A stretch of DNA of 64,000 nucleotides, from positions 1-64,000 of the forward strand of contig CAWHBT010000014.1 of the NCBI GenBank assembly GCA_963827595.1. Reading direction: 5' to 3'. The notes beneath the pieces are model-generated. The model was not told the DNA's origin and did not search any database. It worked only from the letters and a program-made list of their open reading frames with translations. The DNA comes from DATEDA01 sp963827595 (GTDB lineage Bacteria; Pseudomonadota; Gammaproteobacteria; Burkholderiales; SG8-39). The first letter of the stretch is position 1; each line of letters starts with the position of its first letter. Position numbers and translations under genes: made by a program. Shown here piece by piece: positions 17,761 through 27,083 of the stretch.

Positions 17761-19128
17761 ATGGCGTATAAGCACACGCTCGCGCTGGCGCTCGCCGCCG
17801 GCATCTTGGTGGGGTTGGCCGGCGTTCTGGAGGCGCAGAACCGGGCCAGGGACCCGGGGCTGGCAACGCGAGGATCGGGCGCCGGCGGTCACTTCCGTCG
17901 TCGGGCTCACCGGCTATCAGATTGCGCTGTTCGATCAGGGCAAAGAAGATTTCAGCGAAGAGGAAGACGTTGCCGACGGCCTGGGACCGAGGATGAACCT
18001 GGACGGCTGCGGCGGTTGCCATTCGCAGCCGGCGATCGGCGGGACGAGCCCGGCGGTGAATCCTCAGGTCGCATTTGCCAACGCCGCCAACCCGTCCCAA
18101 CTCCCCGCGTCGCTGGGTTCATCAGGGTGGATGGGCCGATTCGCGAAGCGAGGCTCGTGAGGCACCCGGACGGCTCCCCCGACGGCGGCGTGGCCGCGCT
18201 GTTCACCATCACCGGTCGGGACAGGCGCCAGACCGGCTGCAACATCAAGCAGCCGGACTTCGCGTGCGAGATCGCGCGCCGCAACGTGATCTTCCGGATC
18301 CCCACCCCGCTGTTCGGCGCCGGCCTCATCGAGGCAGATCCCGGACAGCGCGATTCTCGCCAACCAGGCGGCCAACCAGGCGCGGAAGCGGGACCTGGGG
18401 GTGCGCGGGCGGCCGAACTTCGTCTCTCCCGGCAACCGGGTCACGGGAGCGCCCAACCGGAACGGCAACGACGGGACGATCGCCCGTTTCGGATGGAAGG
18501 CCCAGAACGTCTCGCTGCTCCTGTTTTCAGGCGAGGCCTACAACGTCGAGATGGGCATCACCAGCGAGCTCTTCCAGATCGAGCGGGACCAGACCCCGGA
18601 ATGCCAGTTCGCGGACGGTTCCCAACGACACGCAAAACTTCGAGGCCACCACCCCGCTCGAGGCCGTCACGGCGATCCAGAACTTCGCGAACTTCCAGCG
18701 GTTCCTCGCGCCGCCCACGCCCGGGCCGCAAACCAGATCCACCGAACAAGGTCGCGAGCTCTTCGGGGCGGTGGGCTGCGCCTTATGCCATACGCCGACG
18801 CTCCGTACGTCGGCCAGGTCCGCTCCCGACGCGCTGCGCGACAAGCCCGCCCACCTGTACTCGGACCTGTTGGTGCACGACATGGGCGACGGACTGGCGG
18901 ATGGGGTCTGCACAGGGCCAGGCGAGCCCGAGGGAATTCCGGACCGCGCCGCTGTGGGGGTTGGGACAGCGGATCTTCTTCCTGCACGACGGCCGCACGT
19001 CGGACCTGTCGGAGGCGATCCAGGAGCACCGGAGCAACGGCTCCGAGGCGAACCGCGTCGTCGAGAACTACAACCGGTTGAGCGAACGGGAGAAGCAGGA
19101 CATCCTGAACTTCCTGCGGTCGCTGTAA
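17761..19128 (+). CDS. Di-heme oxidoreductase (DHOR/DUF1111 family), multiple frame changes
   Basis: This is a secreted c-type cytochrome of the putative thiol oxidoreductase/peroxidase family. The ATG at 17761 follows GAAAGGAGG (17747-17755) and encodes a signal peptide ending LEAQ. The first heme motif CGGCHSQP is near 18010-18030 and the second, CALCHTP, near 18780; the end reads FRTAPLWGLGQRIFFLHDGR and LSEREKQDILNFLRSL. These pieces lie in different frames, with at least five shifts (near 17875, 18105, 18340, 18615 and 18800-18900). The net shift is zero, so one frame stays open across all 456 codons but encodes nonsense in the middle. The product is read across the shifts by family resemblance. 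Confidence 0.7.
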   Translation: MAYKHTLALALAAGILVGLAGVLEAQNRARDPGLATRGSGAGGHFRRRAHRLSDCAVRSGQRRFQRRGRRCRRPGTEDEPGRLRRLPFAAGDRRDEPGGESSGRICQRRQPVPTPRVAGFIRVDGPIREARLVRHPDGSPDGGVAALFTITGRDRRQTGCNIKQPDFACEIARRNVIFRIPTPLFGAGLIEADPGQRDSRQPGGQPGAEAGPGGARAAELRLSRQPGHGSAQPERQRRDDRPFRMEGPERLAAPVFRRGLQRRDGHHQRALPDRAGPDPGMPVRGRFPTTRKTSRPPPRSRPSRRSRTSRTSSGSSRRPRPGRKPDPPNKVASSSGRWAAPYAIRRRSVRRPGPLPTRCATSPPTCTRTCWCTTWATDWRMGSAQGQASPREFRTAPLWGLGQRIFFLHDGRTSDLSEAIQEHRSNGSEANRVVENYNRLSEREKQDILNFLRSL

Positions 19129-19174
19129 CACCCGGCGGGCGGCGTAGCGCCGCACCGCCCGCGAGGAAACGCTC

Positions 19175-20830
19175 GTGCAGCACCTGACCGCGGCCGCCCG
19201 CGCCTGGCGTGGCGGCCGCTCTCTGCCTCGGCGCGCGTCCACGCGGCCGCGCAGCCGATGGCGCAGGTCACCGACCGCCTGATCGTGCGCCTTGCCGATT
19301 GGGCGGATGCGGACCGCGTCCAGCCGATGCGCGCCGATCGCGCGCGCGGGTTGAGCATCGCAGCGCGCTCGCGCCTCGAGCCGCACCGCCGGATGTCCGG
19401 CGGCGCGCACGTCGTGCGCCTGACCCACGACTTCCCGGTCGCGGAAGTCGAGGCGATGGCGGCGCGCCTCATGGCGGATCCGGCGGTGGTCCATGCGGAG
19501 CCGGACCGGCGCAAGTTCCCGCTCCGAGTCGCGAGCGATCCGCTCTACGCCAGGCAGTGGAATCTGTTCGAGCCGGCGGGCGGAATCAACGCGCCCGCGG
19601 CATGGGACATCACGACGGGCTCGCCGACGGTGGTCGTCGCCGTCCTCGACACCGGGGTCCGGCCCGAGAACGCCGACCTCGCGGGGCGGCTCGCGGCGGG
19701 CTACGACTTCGTGCGCGAGGATGCGCCAGGGCTCACCCTCACCGCGAACGACGGCGACGGCCGCGATCCGAACCCCACCGATCCCGGCGACTGGTTGACC
19801 GAAACCGAGGCGGGGCAGCCGCCCTTCACCAGCTGCCCCGAGGCCGCAGTCGAGCTCGTGGCACGGCACGCACACCGCCGGCATCATCGCCGCGAGCGCG
19901 AATAACGGCTATGGCATCGCCGGGATCGCGTGGGCCGTGCGCCTGCTGCCGGCCCGGGTGCTCGGCAAGTGCGGCGGCTACACCTCCGACATCATCGACG
20001 CGATCCGGTGGTCGGCGGGACTCGCGGTCCCGGGCGTGCCCGAGAACGCCAGCCCGGCCCAGGTGCTGAACGTCTCCCTGGGCGCGACCGGCGCCTGCAG
20101 CGTCGAGGAGCAGCGCGCGCTCGACGACGCGCTCGCCACTGGGCGGGTGAAGGCGATCGTCACCGCCGCCGGCAACGAAGCGGGCGACAGCGCGCAGATC
20201 ACGCCGTCGAACTGCCGCGGCGTGCTCACGGTCACCGCCACCGATCGCTCGGGCTCGCGCGCGCCGTACGCCTCGCTCGGGGCGAACGTCGCGCTCGCCG
20301 CGCCCGGCGGCTCGTTCGCGGCGAACGCGACGAGCGGCGCCAACGGAATCCTGTCGCTGTTCAACACCGGAAGCACGACGCCCGCGGCCGACACGTTCGC
20401 GTTCGCCGCGGGCACCAGCGAGGCCGCGGCGCACGTCTCCGGCGTCATCGCGCTGATGCTGTCGGCGAACCCGGGGCTCGCCGCCGACGACGTGCGCCGC
20501 ATCCTGCAGACGACCGCGCGGGCGTTCCCGAACGCCACCTGCTCGCCCTCGCTCTGCGGGGCCGGAATTGTCGACGCTGCCGCCGCGGTCGTCGCGGCGG
20601 CAGCCGTGCCGCCGGCGCCCGCGACCCCGGTCCAGCCCGATCCCCCACCGATGCCGGTGAGCATGACCACGCCCGCCGCCACGCCGGCCGCCGTGGCGTC
20701 GGGCGGGGGCGGCGGCTGCACGATCGCGCGGAACGGCGCACCGGAAGCGGCGTTGCCGCTCCTCGCGCTGTGGGCGTTCGCTTCGATTCTCTCCCGACGG
20801 CGGCGTGAACCCCGCACTCGTTGCGCGTGA
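19175..20830 (+). CDS. Subtilisin-like S8 protease with C-terminal sorting signal, frame-broken
   Basis: This is an exported serine protease. A GTG at 19175 after GAGGA gives a plausible start; the signal peptide is disturbed by frame changes near 19200-19240. A propeptide-like region (from about 19258) precedes the catalytic domain: Asp in VVAVLDTGV, His in HGTHTAGIIAASANN (after a frame change near 19845), and Ser in GTSEAAAHVSG, where the usual Met and Pro are Glu and Ala. The C-terminus after a Pro-rich linker is GGGGGC, a hydrophobic helix (LPLLALWAFASIL) and SRRRRE. This tripartite Gly/Cys-helix-Arg tail resembles the Cys-containing CTERM sorting signals (JDVT-CTERM/MYXO-CTERM type). 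It overlaps by 26 bp a CPBP intramembrane protease, the kind of enzyme that processes such tails. Confidence 0.8.
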
Positions 20831-21248
20831 TCCGCAGTTCGCGCTCGCCGCCGCCGCGGGACCGGTGGTGTGGTTCACCTTCGCCTTCGCGCTCGGCGTG
20901 CGGCCCGACCCGGCGTGGGCCTTCTTCGCCGATCCGGCCGGCTTCTTCGGCCTCGCCGTGGCGTGGCCGCTCGCCGAGGAGGGCCTCTTTCGCGGCCTCA
21001 TCCAGCCGGCGCTCGGGCGGACCCGCGGCGGCGCGCGCGAGGCGTGGGGCGTGACGACCGCCAACGCGGCAACGAGCGCGCTGTTCGCCGTTGCGCATCT
21101 CTTCGCGCACGCGCCGGCATGGGCCGCGGCGACCATCGTGCCCTCGCTCGTCTTCGGCTACTTCCGCGACCGCTACGGCTCGGTCGCACCGGGCGCGGCG
21201 CTGCACGTCTTCTACAACGCCGGCTGGTTTCTCACCTTCGGGCTGTAA
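20805..21248 (+). CDS. CPBP-family glutamic intramembrane protease, probable sorting-signal processor
   Basis: A 147-residue integral membrane endopeptidase of the CPBP (Rce1/CAAX-like) family. The GTG start at 20805 lies inside the end of the subtilisin gene, indicating coupled translation. All three catalytic motifs are visible: EEGLFR (EExxxR) at about residues 49-54, F-A-V-A-H (FxxxH) near 91-95, and HVFYN (HxxxN) near 135-139, in three to four hydrophobic segments. The protein is shorter than typical CPBP proteases (200-300 residues), as expected of minimal forms dedicated to one substrate. Given its partner's tail, cleavage near the Gly-Cys motif and surface anchoring is the leading hypothesis. 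Confidence 0.85.
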   Translation: MNPALVARDPQFALAAAAGPVVWFTFAFALGVRPDPAWAFFADPAGFFGLAVAWPLAEEGLFRGLIQPALGRTRGGAREAWGVTTANAATSALFAVAHLFAHAPAWAAATIVPSLVFGYFRDRYGSVAPGAALHVFYNAGWFLTFGL

Positions 21249-21310
21249 CACCGCCCGCGCGGACGGCGGCCACGCGCCGCACGGCGTCGAACGCTGCTAT
21301 CGTAGGCGCC

Positions 21311-22000
21311 ATGGACGAGGATCCGTTTGCCCCGTTGCGGCAAGCGATGCTGACCGAGATCGCCGCCGAGGCCGCGCTGGTCGGCGACCAGACCGGCCGC
21401 CCGGTGTTCAGCGACAAGGTGATGCGGACGATGGCGGAGGTGCCGCGCCACGAGTTCGTTCCGGTCGAACTGCGCGAGGTCGCGTACCTGAACACCCCGC
21501 TGCCCATCGGCTTCGGCAAGACCATCTCCCAGCCCTTCATCGTCGCGCTGATGACCGATCTGCTGGACCTCGACGAGGACGACGTCGTCCTGGAGGTCGG
21601 CACCGGACTCGGCTACCAGGCGGCGATCCTCGCGCGGCTGGTGAAGCGCGTGTACAGCGTGGAGCTCCTCGAGGAGCTCGCCGCGCAGGCGCGCACCCGG
21701 CTCGCCCGCCAGCGCAACATCACGCTGCGCCGGGGCAACGGCTACAACGGCTGGCCCGCTCACGCGCCCTACGACAAGGTGATCGTGACCGCCGCCCCCG
21801 ATCTCATCCCGCCGTCGCTCATCCACCAGCTCAAGCCAGGGGGGCGGATGATGATCCCCGCCGGGAATCCCGACTCGCAGCAGCTCATCCTCGTGGAGAA
21901 GACGCCGGAGGGGCGCGTGGCGACGACCGAGATCCTGCGGGTGCGCTTCTCCCTGCTCGAGCCGGAGCAGGCGGCGCAGGACGGCGAGCGGCCCTCCTAG
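21311..22000 (+). CDS. pcm: Protein-L-isoaspartate O-methyltransferase
   Basis: A 229-residue cytoplasmic repair enzyme that methylates isoaspartyl residues in aged proteins using S-adenosylmethionine. The family signature is clear: RHEFVPVELREVAYLNTPLPIG, then GFGKTISQPFIVALM, the SAM-binding VLEVGTGLGYQAAILARL (about residues 97-114), and YDKVIVTAAPDLIP. The length is slightly above the usual 205-220 owing to the C-terminal tail. The gene faces the uracil-DNA glycosylase gene tail to tail. Confidence 0.93.
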   Translation: MDEDPFAPLRQAMLTEIAAEAALVGDQTGRPVFSDKVMRTMAEVPRHEFVPVELREVAYLNTPLPIGFGKTISQPFIVALMTDLLDLDEDDVVLEVGTGLGYQAAILARLVKRVYSVELLEELAAQARTRLARQRNITLRRGNGYNGWPAHAPYDKVIVTAAPDLIPPSLIHQLKPGGRMMIPAGNPDSQQLILVEKTPEGRVATTEILRVRFSLLEPEQAAQDGERPS

Positions 22001-22730
22001 GCGCGCTCGCCCCGCGGGTACGCGCGAGCGCGCCGAGCGCGTCGAGCGCGCGGCGCATCTGCTCGGCCCAGCCGCGATTCGCGGCCGGGCTCGCCGGGCT
22101 CGGATGCGGCACCACGCCGAGCTTGACCGCATTGCCGTCAAGCGCGTTCGCGGCGCGGTCGGCCGCGAACCGGCCGATGCCGACCACGTGCTCGGGGCGC
22201 AAACGCGCGACCGTGGCCCGCAGCGCGCGGTCGCAGGCAGCGAAGAGCGGGTCGCGCTCCGCGCGCGGCAGCTTGTCGGGAGTGCGGTTCCGGCCGCTCG
22301 CCTCGACGAACGAGAGCGGGCAGTAGTTGGCCACGAAGAAGCGGGCGAAGAAGCGCTCCGGGGTCCGGAACGTGTCCTCCGCCCAGCCCCACAGCCGTTG
22401 CCCGCTCACTTCGCGCCGGCGGCAGGCGAAGCCCGCGACCTGCCGCTTGGGATGCTCGCGCGCCGGCCGCGCGACCGGCGCGTCGATGCCGAGCCAGCCG
22501 CGTACCACTTCCACGTCCCCGAACGGGACGCCCGTCTGCGCCATGCCGAACGGCCCGGGGTTCATCCCGAGCAGGACGACCGCAGGCTGCCCGCCGCCGT
22601 AGCGCTCCAGGTACTCGCGATGCGGCGCCCAGGCGTACTCGAGCGGGTTGTACACGTATGCGACGGGTGCCGCGAACCGCAGCCCCTGCACTTCGTCGCG
22701 CAGCCGGTGCGCAATGTCGACGAGCTCCAT
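21885..22730 (-). CDS. SMUG1-like uracil-DNA glycosylase
   Basis: A DNA repair enzyme that removes uracil and oxidised pyrimidines. The ATG at 22730 opens MELVDIAHRLRDEVQGLRF, and the diagnostic SMUG1 motif GMNPGPFGMAQTGVPFG lies at residues 55-71, with ANYCPLSF near 140 and the His loop HPSPASPAANRGW near 215. The open frame gives 281 residues, but the last 35 or so are Arg/Pro/Ala-rich nonsense that reads through the end of pcm on the other strand. A one-base shift near 22015 would end the gene at 21997 after about 244 residues, the normal size, with its stop overlapping that of pcm. The longer frame is given here but the shorter end is more likely. Confidence 0.88.
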   Translation of the reverse strand: MELVDIAHRLRDEVQGLRFAAPVAYVYNPLEYAWAPHREYLERYGGGQPAVVLLGMNPGPFGMAQTGVPFGDVEVVRGWLGIDAPVARPAREHPKRQVAGFACRRREVSGQRLWGWAEDTFRTPERFFARFFVANYCPLSFVEASGRNRTPDKLPRAERDPLFAACDRALRATVARLRPEHVVGIGRFAADRAANALDGNAVKLGVVPHPSPASPAANRGWAEQMRRALDALGALARTRGASAPRRAARRPAPPAPARAGRSAPAGSRSSPRAPPASSPRG

Positions 22731-22863
22731 GGGATCTCAGCGGTGAGTCGTTGAGCGTACGGCGTTACCCCGGCTCAGGCAACTCGCTGGCGCGGCGTCT
22801 CCGCGGCGGCGCGGATTCAACGCGGTAACATCGCGTCGCGAACGGGAGGAGATTGGAGGCAAC

Positions 22864-23772
22864 GTGAACGAGCTCGGACGACAACTCGGCTTCCTCGACG
22901 TCACGCAATGGAGCGGCGCGGCGATCGCGTCGCTGCGCATCGCGCTCATCGCCGTCGCGGCCTGGATCGCGATCGCGGTGCTGCAGCGGCTGATCCGGCT
23001 GCTGCGCGAGCGCCTCGCCTACCGCATCGGCGATCCGGAGGCGGCAAAGCGGGCGGCCACGCTCGGCCGCGTGTTCAACTACGCCGTCGGGGTCGCCGTG
23101 AGCCTGGTTGCCGGGATGCTGATCCTCGCCGAGCTGGGGGTCTCGGTCGCGCCGATCCTCGGCGCTGCCGGCGTCGTCGGCATCGCCGTCGGCTTCGGCG
23201 CGCAAAGCCTCGTCAAGGACTACTTCACCGGCTTCGTGCTCCTGATCGAGGACCAGATTCGGCAGGGCGACGTGGTGGTGGTCGCCGACAAGAGCGGGCT
23301 CGTCGAGGAAGTGACGCTGCGCTACGTGCGGCTGCGCGACTACGACGGCAACGTCCACTTCGTTCCGAACGGCCTCATCAACGCGGTGACCAACATGAGC
23401 CGCGAATACGCCCACTCGGTGATCGACGTCGGCATCGCCTATCACGAGGACGTCGACGAGGCGTTCGACGTGATGCGCGCCGTCGCCGGCGAGCTCCGGG
23501 CCGACCCCGCGTTCGGCGCAAAGATCCTCGACGAGCTGGAGGTCGCGGGCGTCGAGCGCTGGGGGGACTCCGCCGTGGTGCTCCGCTGCCGGTTCAAGGT
23601 GGTGGCCCTCGAACAGTGGACCGTGCGACGCGAGTACCTGCGCCGCCTCAAGAAGGCGTTCGACCGGCGCGGCATCGAGATCCCGTTCCCGCACGTCACG
23701 GTCTATGCGGGAGTTGGCAAGGACGGGACCGCACCGGAATTCCGCGTGCGGACCGGCGCCGCGGCGTCGTAA
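22864..23772 (+). CDS. MscS-family mechanosensitive ion channel
   Basis: A 302-residue inner-membrane channel that releases solutes on hypo-osmotic shock. The GTG at 22864 follows GGAGG (22855-22859). Three membrane helices are visible: about residues 22-45, 72-95, and the pore helix 97-120 with the small-residue packing pattern GAAGVVGIAVGFGAQSLVKDY. The beta domain (GDVVVVADKSGLVEEVTLR and HFVPNGLINAVTNMSR) and the C-terminal alpha/beta domain ending RRGIEIPFPHVTVY follow. Size and order match MscS/YnaI-type channels of the short class. Confidence 0.92.
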   Translation: MNELGRQLGFLDVTQWSGAAIASLRIALIAVAAWIAIAVLQRLIRLLRERLAYRIGDPEAAKRAATLGRVFNYAVGVAVSLVAGMLILAELGVSVAPILGAAGVVGIAVGFGAQSLVKDYFTGFVLLIEDQIRQGDVVVVADKSGLVEEVTLRYVRLRDYDGNVHFVPNGLINAVTNMSREYAHSVIDVGIAYHEDVDEAFDVMRAVAGELRADPAFGAKILDELEVAGVERWGDSAVVLRCRFKVVALEQWTVRREYLRRLKKAFDRRGIEIPFPHVTVYAGVGKDGTAPEFRVRTGAAAS

Positions 23773-23822
23773 CCCGACCGCGTGCTTCATCGGCGCGCCG
23801 GCGGGCATAGAATCCCCCGCCC

Positions 23823-26800
23823 ATGAGCCGCCAACCCGTCGCGCTCGCGAAGACCACCCGGCCGAGCTTCGCGGGCGCCCTCCCGCGCGAGCGGCTGTTC
23901 GCGCGCCTCGACCGCGCGCGCGCGAGCCGCGCGATCTGGATCATCGGTCCGCCGGGCTCGGGGAAGACCACCCTCGCCGCGAGCTACCTCGAGCAGCGCA
24001 AGCTCCGCTCGATCTGGTACCAGCTCGACGAGGGCGACGGCGACGTGGCCTCGTTCTTCTACTACCTCGAGCTCGCCGCGGCCGAGCACCTGAAGGGGAA
24101 GTCGCAGCGGCTGCCGAAGCTCACGCCCGAGTACCAGGCCGGTGCCCCGGCCTTCGCACGCCGCTACGCACAGACGCTGTTCCAGAGCCTCGGGCGGAGC
24201 TTCGCGATCGTGCTCGACGGCTACCACGAGGTACCGGCCCAGTCGCCGCTCCACGAGCTGCTGCGCGAAGCGCTCGCCGAAGTGCCGCCGGGCGGGTGCG
24301 TGATCGTCACGAGCCGCGGCGACCCGCCGCCGGCGATGGCGCGGCTGCGCGTCAGCCAGGCGCTGGAGGTGATCGACTGGAGCGAGCTGCGCCTCACCCG
24401 GGAGGAGTCGGACGCGCTCGTGGCGCGCCGCGGTCAGAAGCTCGCCGCGCGGGCCCTCGCCGAGCTCCACGAGCGGACGCAGGGCTGGCCGGCGGGGGTC
24501 GTGCTGCTGCTCGCGCGCTCGCCCGGGGAGGCGACGCTCGATGCCTCGGCCGACTTCGCCGCGCCGCAGCTCGTGTTCGACTACCTCGCCGGCGAGATGC
24601 TCGACAAGGCCGACGCACGCATCCGCGAGCTGCTCCTCAGCACCGCGTACCTCCCGAAGATGACCGGCGCGATGGCCCGGGCGCTGACCGGCCGCGAGGA
24701 CACCGACGCGACGCTCGCCGAGATCTACCGGAACAACTACTTCACGACCCTCACCCAGGCGAGCCCGGAGCCCGTCTACCAGTGCCACCCGCTGCTGCGC
24801 GAGTTCCTGCTCTCCCGCGCGCGCGAGACGCTGTCCAAGGAGGCGCGTCTGGATCTGCAACGGCGCTCGGCCGAGCTGCTGGAGGCGGAGGGGAGCCTCG
24901 CCGAAGCGGCCGCGCTGCTGCGCGGGATCGACGACTGGGAGCGGCTCGTCGGCCTGGCCACCCGCCACGCCGAGGCGATGGTCGACCGCGGCATGGGCGA
25001 GACGCTCGCGCGCTGGGTCGAAGCGCTGCCCCAGGACGTGCAGCGGGCGCATCCCTGGGCCACCTACTGGCTCGCCGTGAGCCGCACGCCCATCTCCCCG
25101 CGCGAAGGCCGGCTCCTCTTCGAGCAGGCGTTCGAGCTCTTCGGCCGCCAGCCCGGCGCCGACGTGCAGGGGCTCGCGCTCGCCTGCTCGGGTGCGATGG
25201 ACGCGATCCTGTACGAGCTCGACGACTTCTCGCTCCTCGACCGCTGGATCGCGGTGATGAGCCGGCTGCTCGCCGATCACCGGGAGCTCGCTTCGGGCCC
25301 GCTCGAGGCGCGGCTCGCCTGCAGCCTCTTCGCTTCGATGGTGCTGCGCCAGCCGGACCACCCCGACCTGGTGGCGTGGGTCGAGCGCGCCTACCGCGCC
25401 TCGCGGGCGCAGCCCGACGCAAACCTGCGGATGTCGGTGGAGCCGCGCGTCGCGATCAGCATCCTGTGGGCCGGCCACTACCCGAAGGCGTGGGAATTGA
25501 TCGAGGGCATGCGGCGGCTCGTCCAGTCGCACGAGGTGTCGCCGTTCGCGCGCACCATGTTGAAGCTCGTCGAGGCGATGTACTTCATGAACCTTGCCCA
25601 GCCCGAGCCGTGCCTGAAGGCGGTGCAGGAAGGGCTGGAGATCGAGCGTGCGGCCGGCGCCCACGTGCACACGGCTCAGCTCCTGTCCTATGGCGCCGGC
25701 GGCGCGCTGATGGCGGGCGATCCCGACGCGGCGGAGGGCTTCCTCAACCAGATCGCCGCGCTGCCGCGGGGCATGGCGCGCTTCGACCAGTGCCTCTTTC
25801 AACTCTTCTCGACCTGGCACGCGCTTTGGCGCCAGGACACGCTGCGCGCGTACCAGCAGCAGAAGCTCGCGCTCACGATGGCGCGCGAGGTCGGCTGCCC
25901 GTACTTCGAGGCGCTCTGCCACGTCGCGTCCGCGCACGCGCTCTACGAGAGCGGCGAAGACCGCAACGGGTTCTCGCACTTCCAGCGGCTCTACGAGATC
26001 GCGCGCCGCATCAACAACAGCCTCCTGGAGTACACCGGCTTGATGGGGTTCGCGTGTGTCGTGCTCGAGCGCGGGCGGCGGCCGCGCGCGGGATCGTGGG
26101 CGCTGCGTCGCGCGCTCGAGGTTGGCAAGCCGCGCAGCTTCACCGCGTTCATGCTGTGGCGGCCGGAGCCGCTCGCGCGGCTGTGCAGCCACGCCCTCGA
26201 GGCCGGGATCGAGCCGCATTACGTGGCCGAGATCATTCGCGCGCGGGGCCTGAAGTTCGACGCCTCCCGCTCGGCGCTCGCCGACTGGCCGTGGCCGTTC
26301 CGGGTCTACACCCTCGGGCGGTTCCGGCTGCTGAAGGGCGACGCGGAGGTCACCTTCACCGGCAAGGGACAGCGCCGGCCGCTCGAGCTGCTCAAGGCGC
26401 TCATCGCCTACGGCGGGCGGCAGGTGAGCGAGGAGCGCCTCGCCGAGGCGCTGTGGCCGCGGATCGAGGGCGACTCCGCGCACCGGTCGTTCACCACTAC
26501 CCTGCATCGCCTGCGCAAGCTGCTGGGCGAGGATCGCGCGCTCACCCTTGCCGAAGGCAAGCTCACGCTCGACGGGCGGTACGTGTGGGTCGACGCCTGG
26601 GCCTTCGACCAGGCCACCGCCCGGATCGACGAGCTCGTGCGCGGCGGCAGGCAGCAGGCAGAGCCGGAACGGCTCGCAGCTGCCGCCGATCGCCTTCTCG
26701 CGCACTACGCGGGGCCCTTCCTCGCGGACGAGGCCGACGCCCCGTGGGGTCTCGCACTACGCGAACGGCTACGCAGCCGCTTCGTGCGGGTCGTCGGCGA

Positions 26801-27050
26801 GCTCGGCCGCTACTGGCGCGAGCACGCCGAACCCGAACGAGCGCTCACCCTTTACGAGCGCGCGCTCGAGGCCGACGATCAGTCCGAGAGCTTCTACCGC
26901 CACCTGATGCTGTGCTACTCGGAGCTCGGTCGCCGCGCCGAGGCGACGGAGGTCTACAGCCGCTGCCGCAAGACCCTCGCCGCGCGGCTCGGCGTTGAGC
27001 CGTCGCCCGAGACGCGGGCGATCTACGAAAACCTCTTGCAGCGCGCGTAG
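23823..27050 (+). CDS. Large ATPase/TPR transcriptional regulator with C-terminal BTAD domain
   Basis: A 1075-residue signal-responsive activator. The N-terminal ATPase has Walker A IGPPGSGKTTLAA at about residues 42-54 and a Walker B-like FAIVLDGYHEV near 127-137, as in MalT-type STAND regulators. A long helical, TPR-like region fills about 330-810. The C-terminus has an OmpR-type winged helix (FRVYTLGRFRLLKGDAEVTF to about 920) and a bacterial transcriptional activation domain (930-1075, ending GVEPSPETRAIYENLL), the SARP/BTAD arrangement but at the C-terminal end. TAGAAT at 23808-23813, 9 bp before the ATG, suggests a leaderless transcript. SARP-type winged helices bind direct repeats 11 bp apart, which is what the next two promoter regions contain. 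Confidence 0.88.
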   Translation: MSRQPVALAKTTRPSFAGALPRERLFARLDRARASRAIWIIGPPGSGKTTLAASYLEQRKLRSIWYQLDEGDGDVASFFYYLELAAAEHLKGKSQRLPKLTPEYQAGAPAFARRYAQTLFQSLGRSFAIVLDGYHEVPAQSPLHELLREALAEVPPGGCVIVTSRGDPPPAMARLRVSQALEVIDWSELRLTREESDALVARRGQKLAARALAELHERTQGWPAGVVLLLARSPGEATLDASADFAAPQLVFDYLAGEMLDKADARIRELLLSTAYLPKMTGAMARALTGREDTDATLAEIYRNNYFTTLTQASPEPVYQCHPLLREFLLSRARETLSKEARLDLQRRSAELLEAEGSLAEAAALLRGIDDWERLVGLATRHAEAMVDRGMGETLARWVEALPQDVQRAHPWATYWLAVSRTPISPREGRLLFEQAFELFGRQPGADVQGLALACSGAMDAILYELDDFSLLDRWIAVMSRLLADHRELASGPLEARLACSLFASMVLRQPDHPDLVAWVERAYRASRAQPDANLRMSVEPRVAISILWAGHYPKAWELIEGMRRLVQSHEVSPFARTMLKLVEAMYFMNLAQPEPCLKAVQEGLEIERAAGAHVHTAQLLSYGAGGALMAGDPDAAEGFLNQIAALPRGMARFDQCLFQLFSTWHALWRQDTLRAYQQQKLALTMAREVGCPYFEALCHVASAHALYESGEDRNGFSHFQRLYEIARRINNSLLEYTGLMGFACVVLERGRRPRAGSWALRRALEVGKPRSFTAFMLWRPEPLARLCSHALEAGIEPHYVAEIIRARGLKFDASRSALADWPWPFRVYTLGRFRLLKGDAEVTFTGKGQRRPLELLKALIAYGGRQVSEERLAEALWPRIEGDSAHRSFTTTLHRLRKLLGEDRALTLAEGKLTLDGRYVWVDAWAFDQATARIDELVRGGRQQAEPERLAAAADRLLAHYAGPFLADEADAPWGLALRERLRSRFVRVVGELGRYWREHAEPERALTLYERALEADDQSESFYRHLMLCYSELGRRAEATEVYSRCRKTLAARLGVEPSPETRAIYENLLQRA

Positions 27051-27083
27051 TTGCGCGGCGAATCGGCCGCGCGCGGCAGTCGC

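Noticed and set aside
23787..26705. Open frame of 972 codons antisense to the BTAD regulator
   Set aside because: Shadow of the regulator's codon bias; no domain recognisable, while the sense frame has a full domain series.
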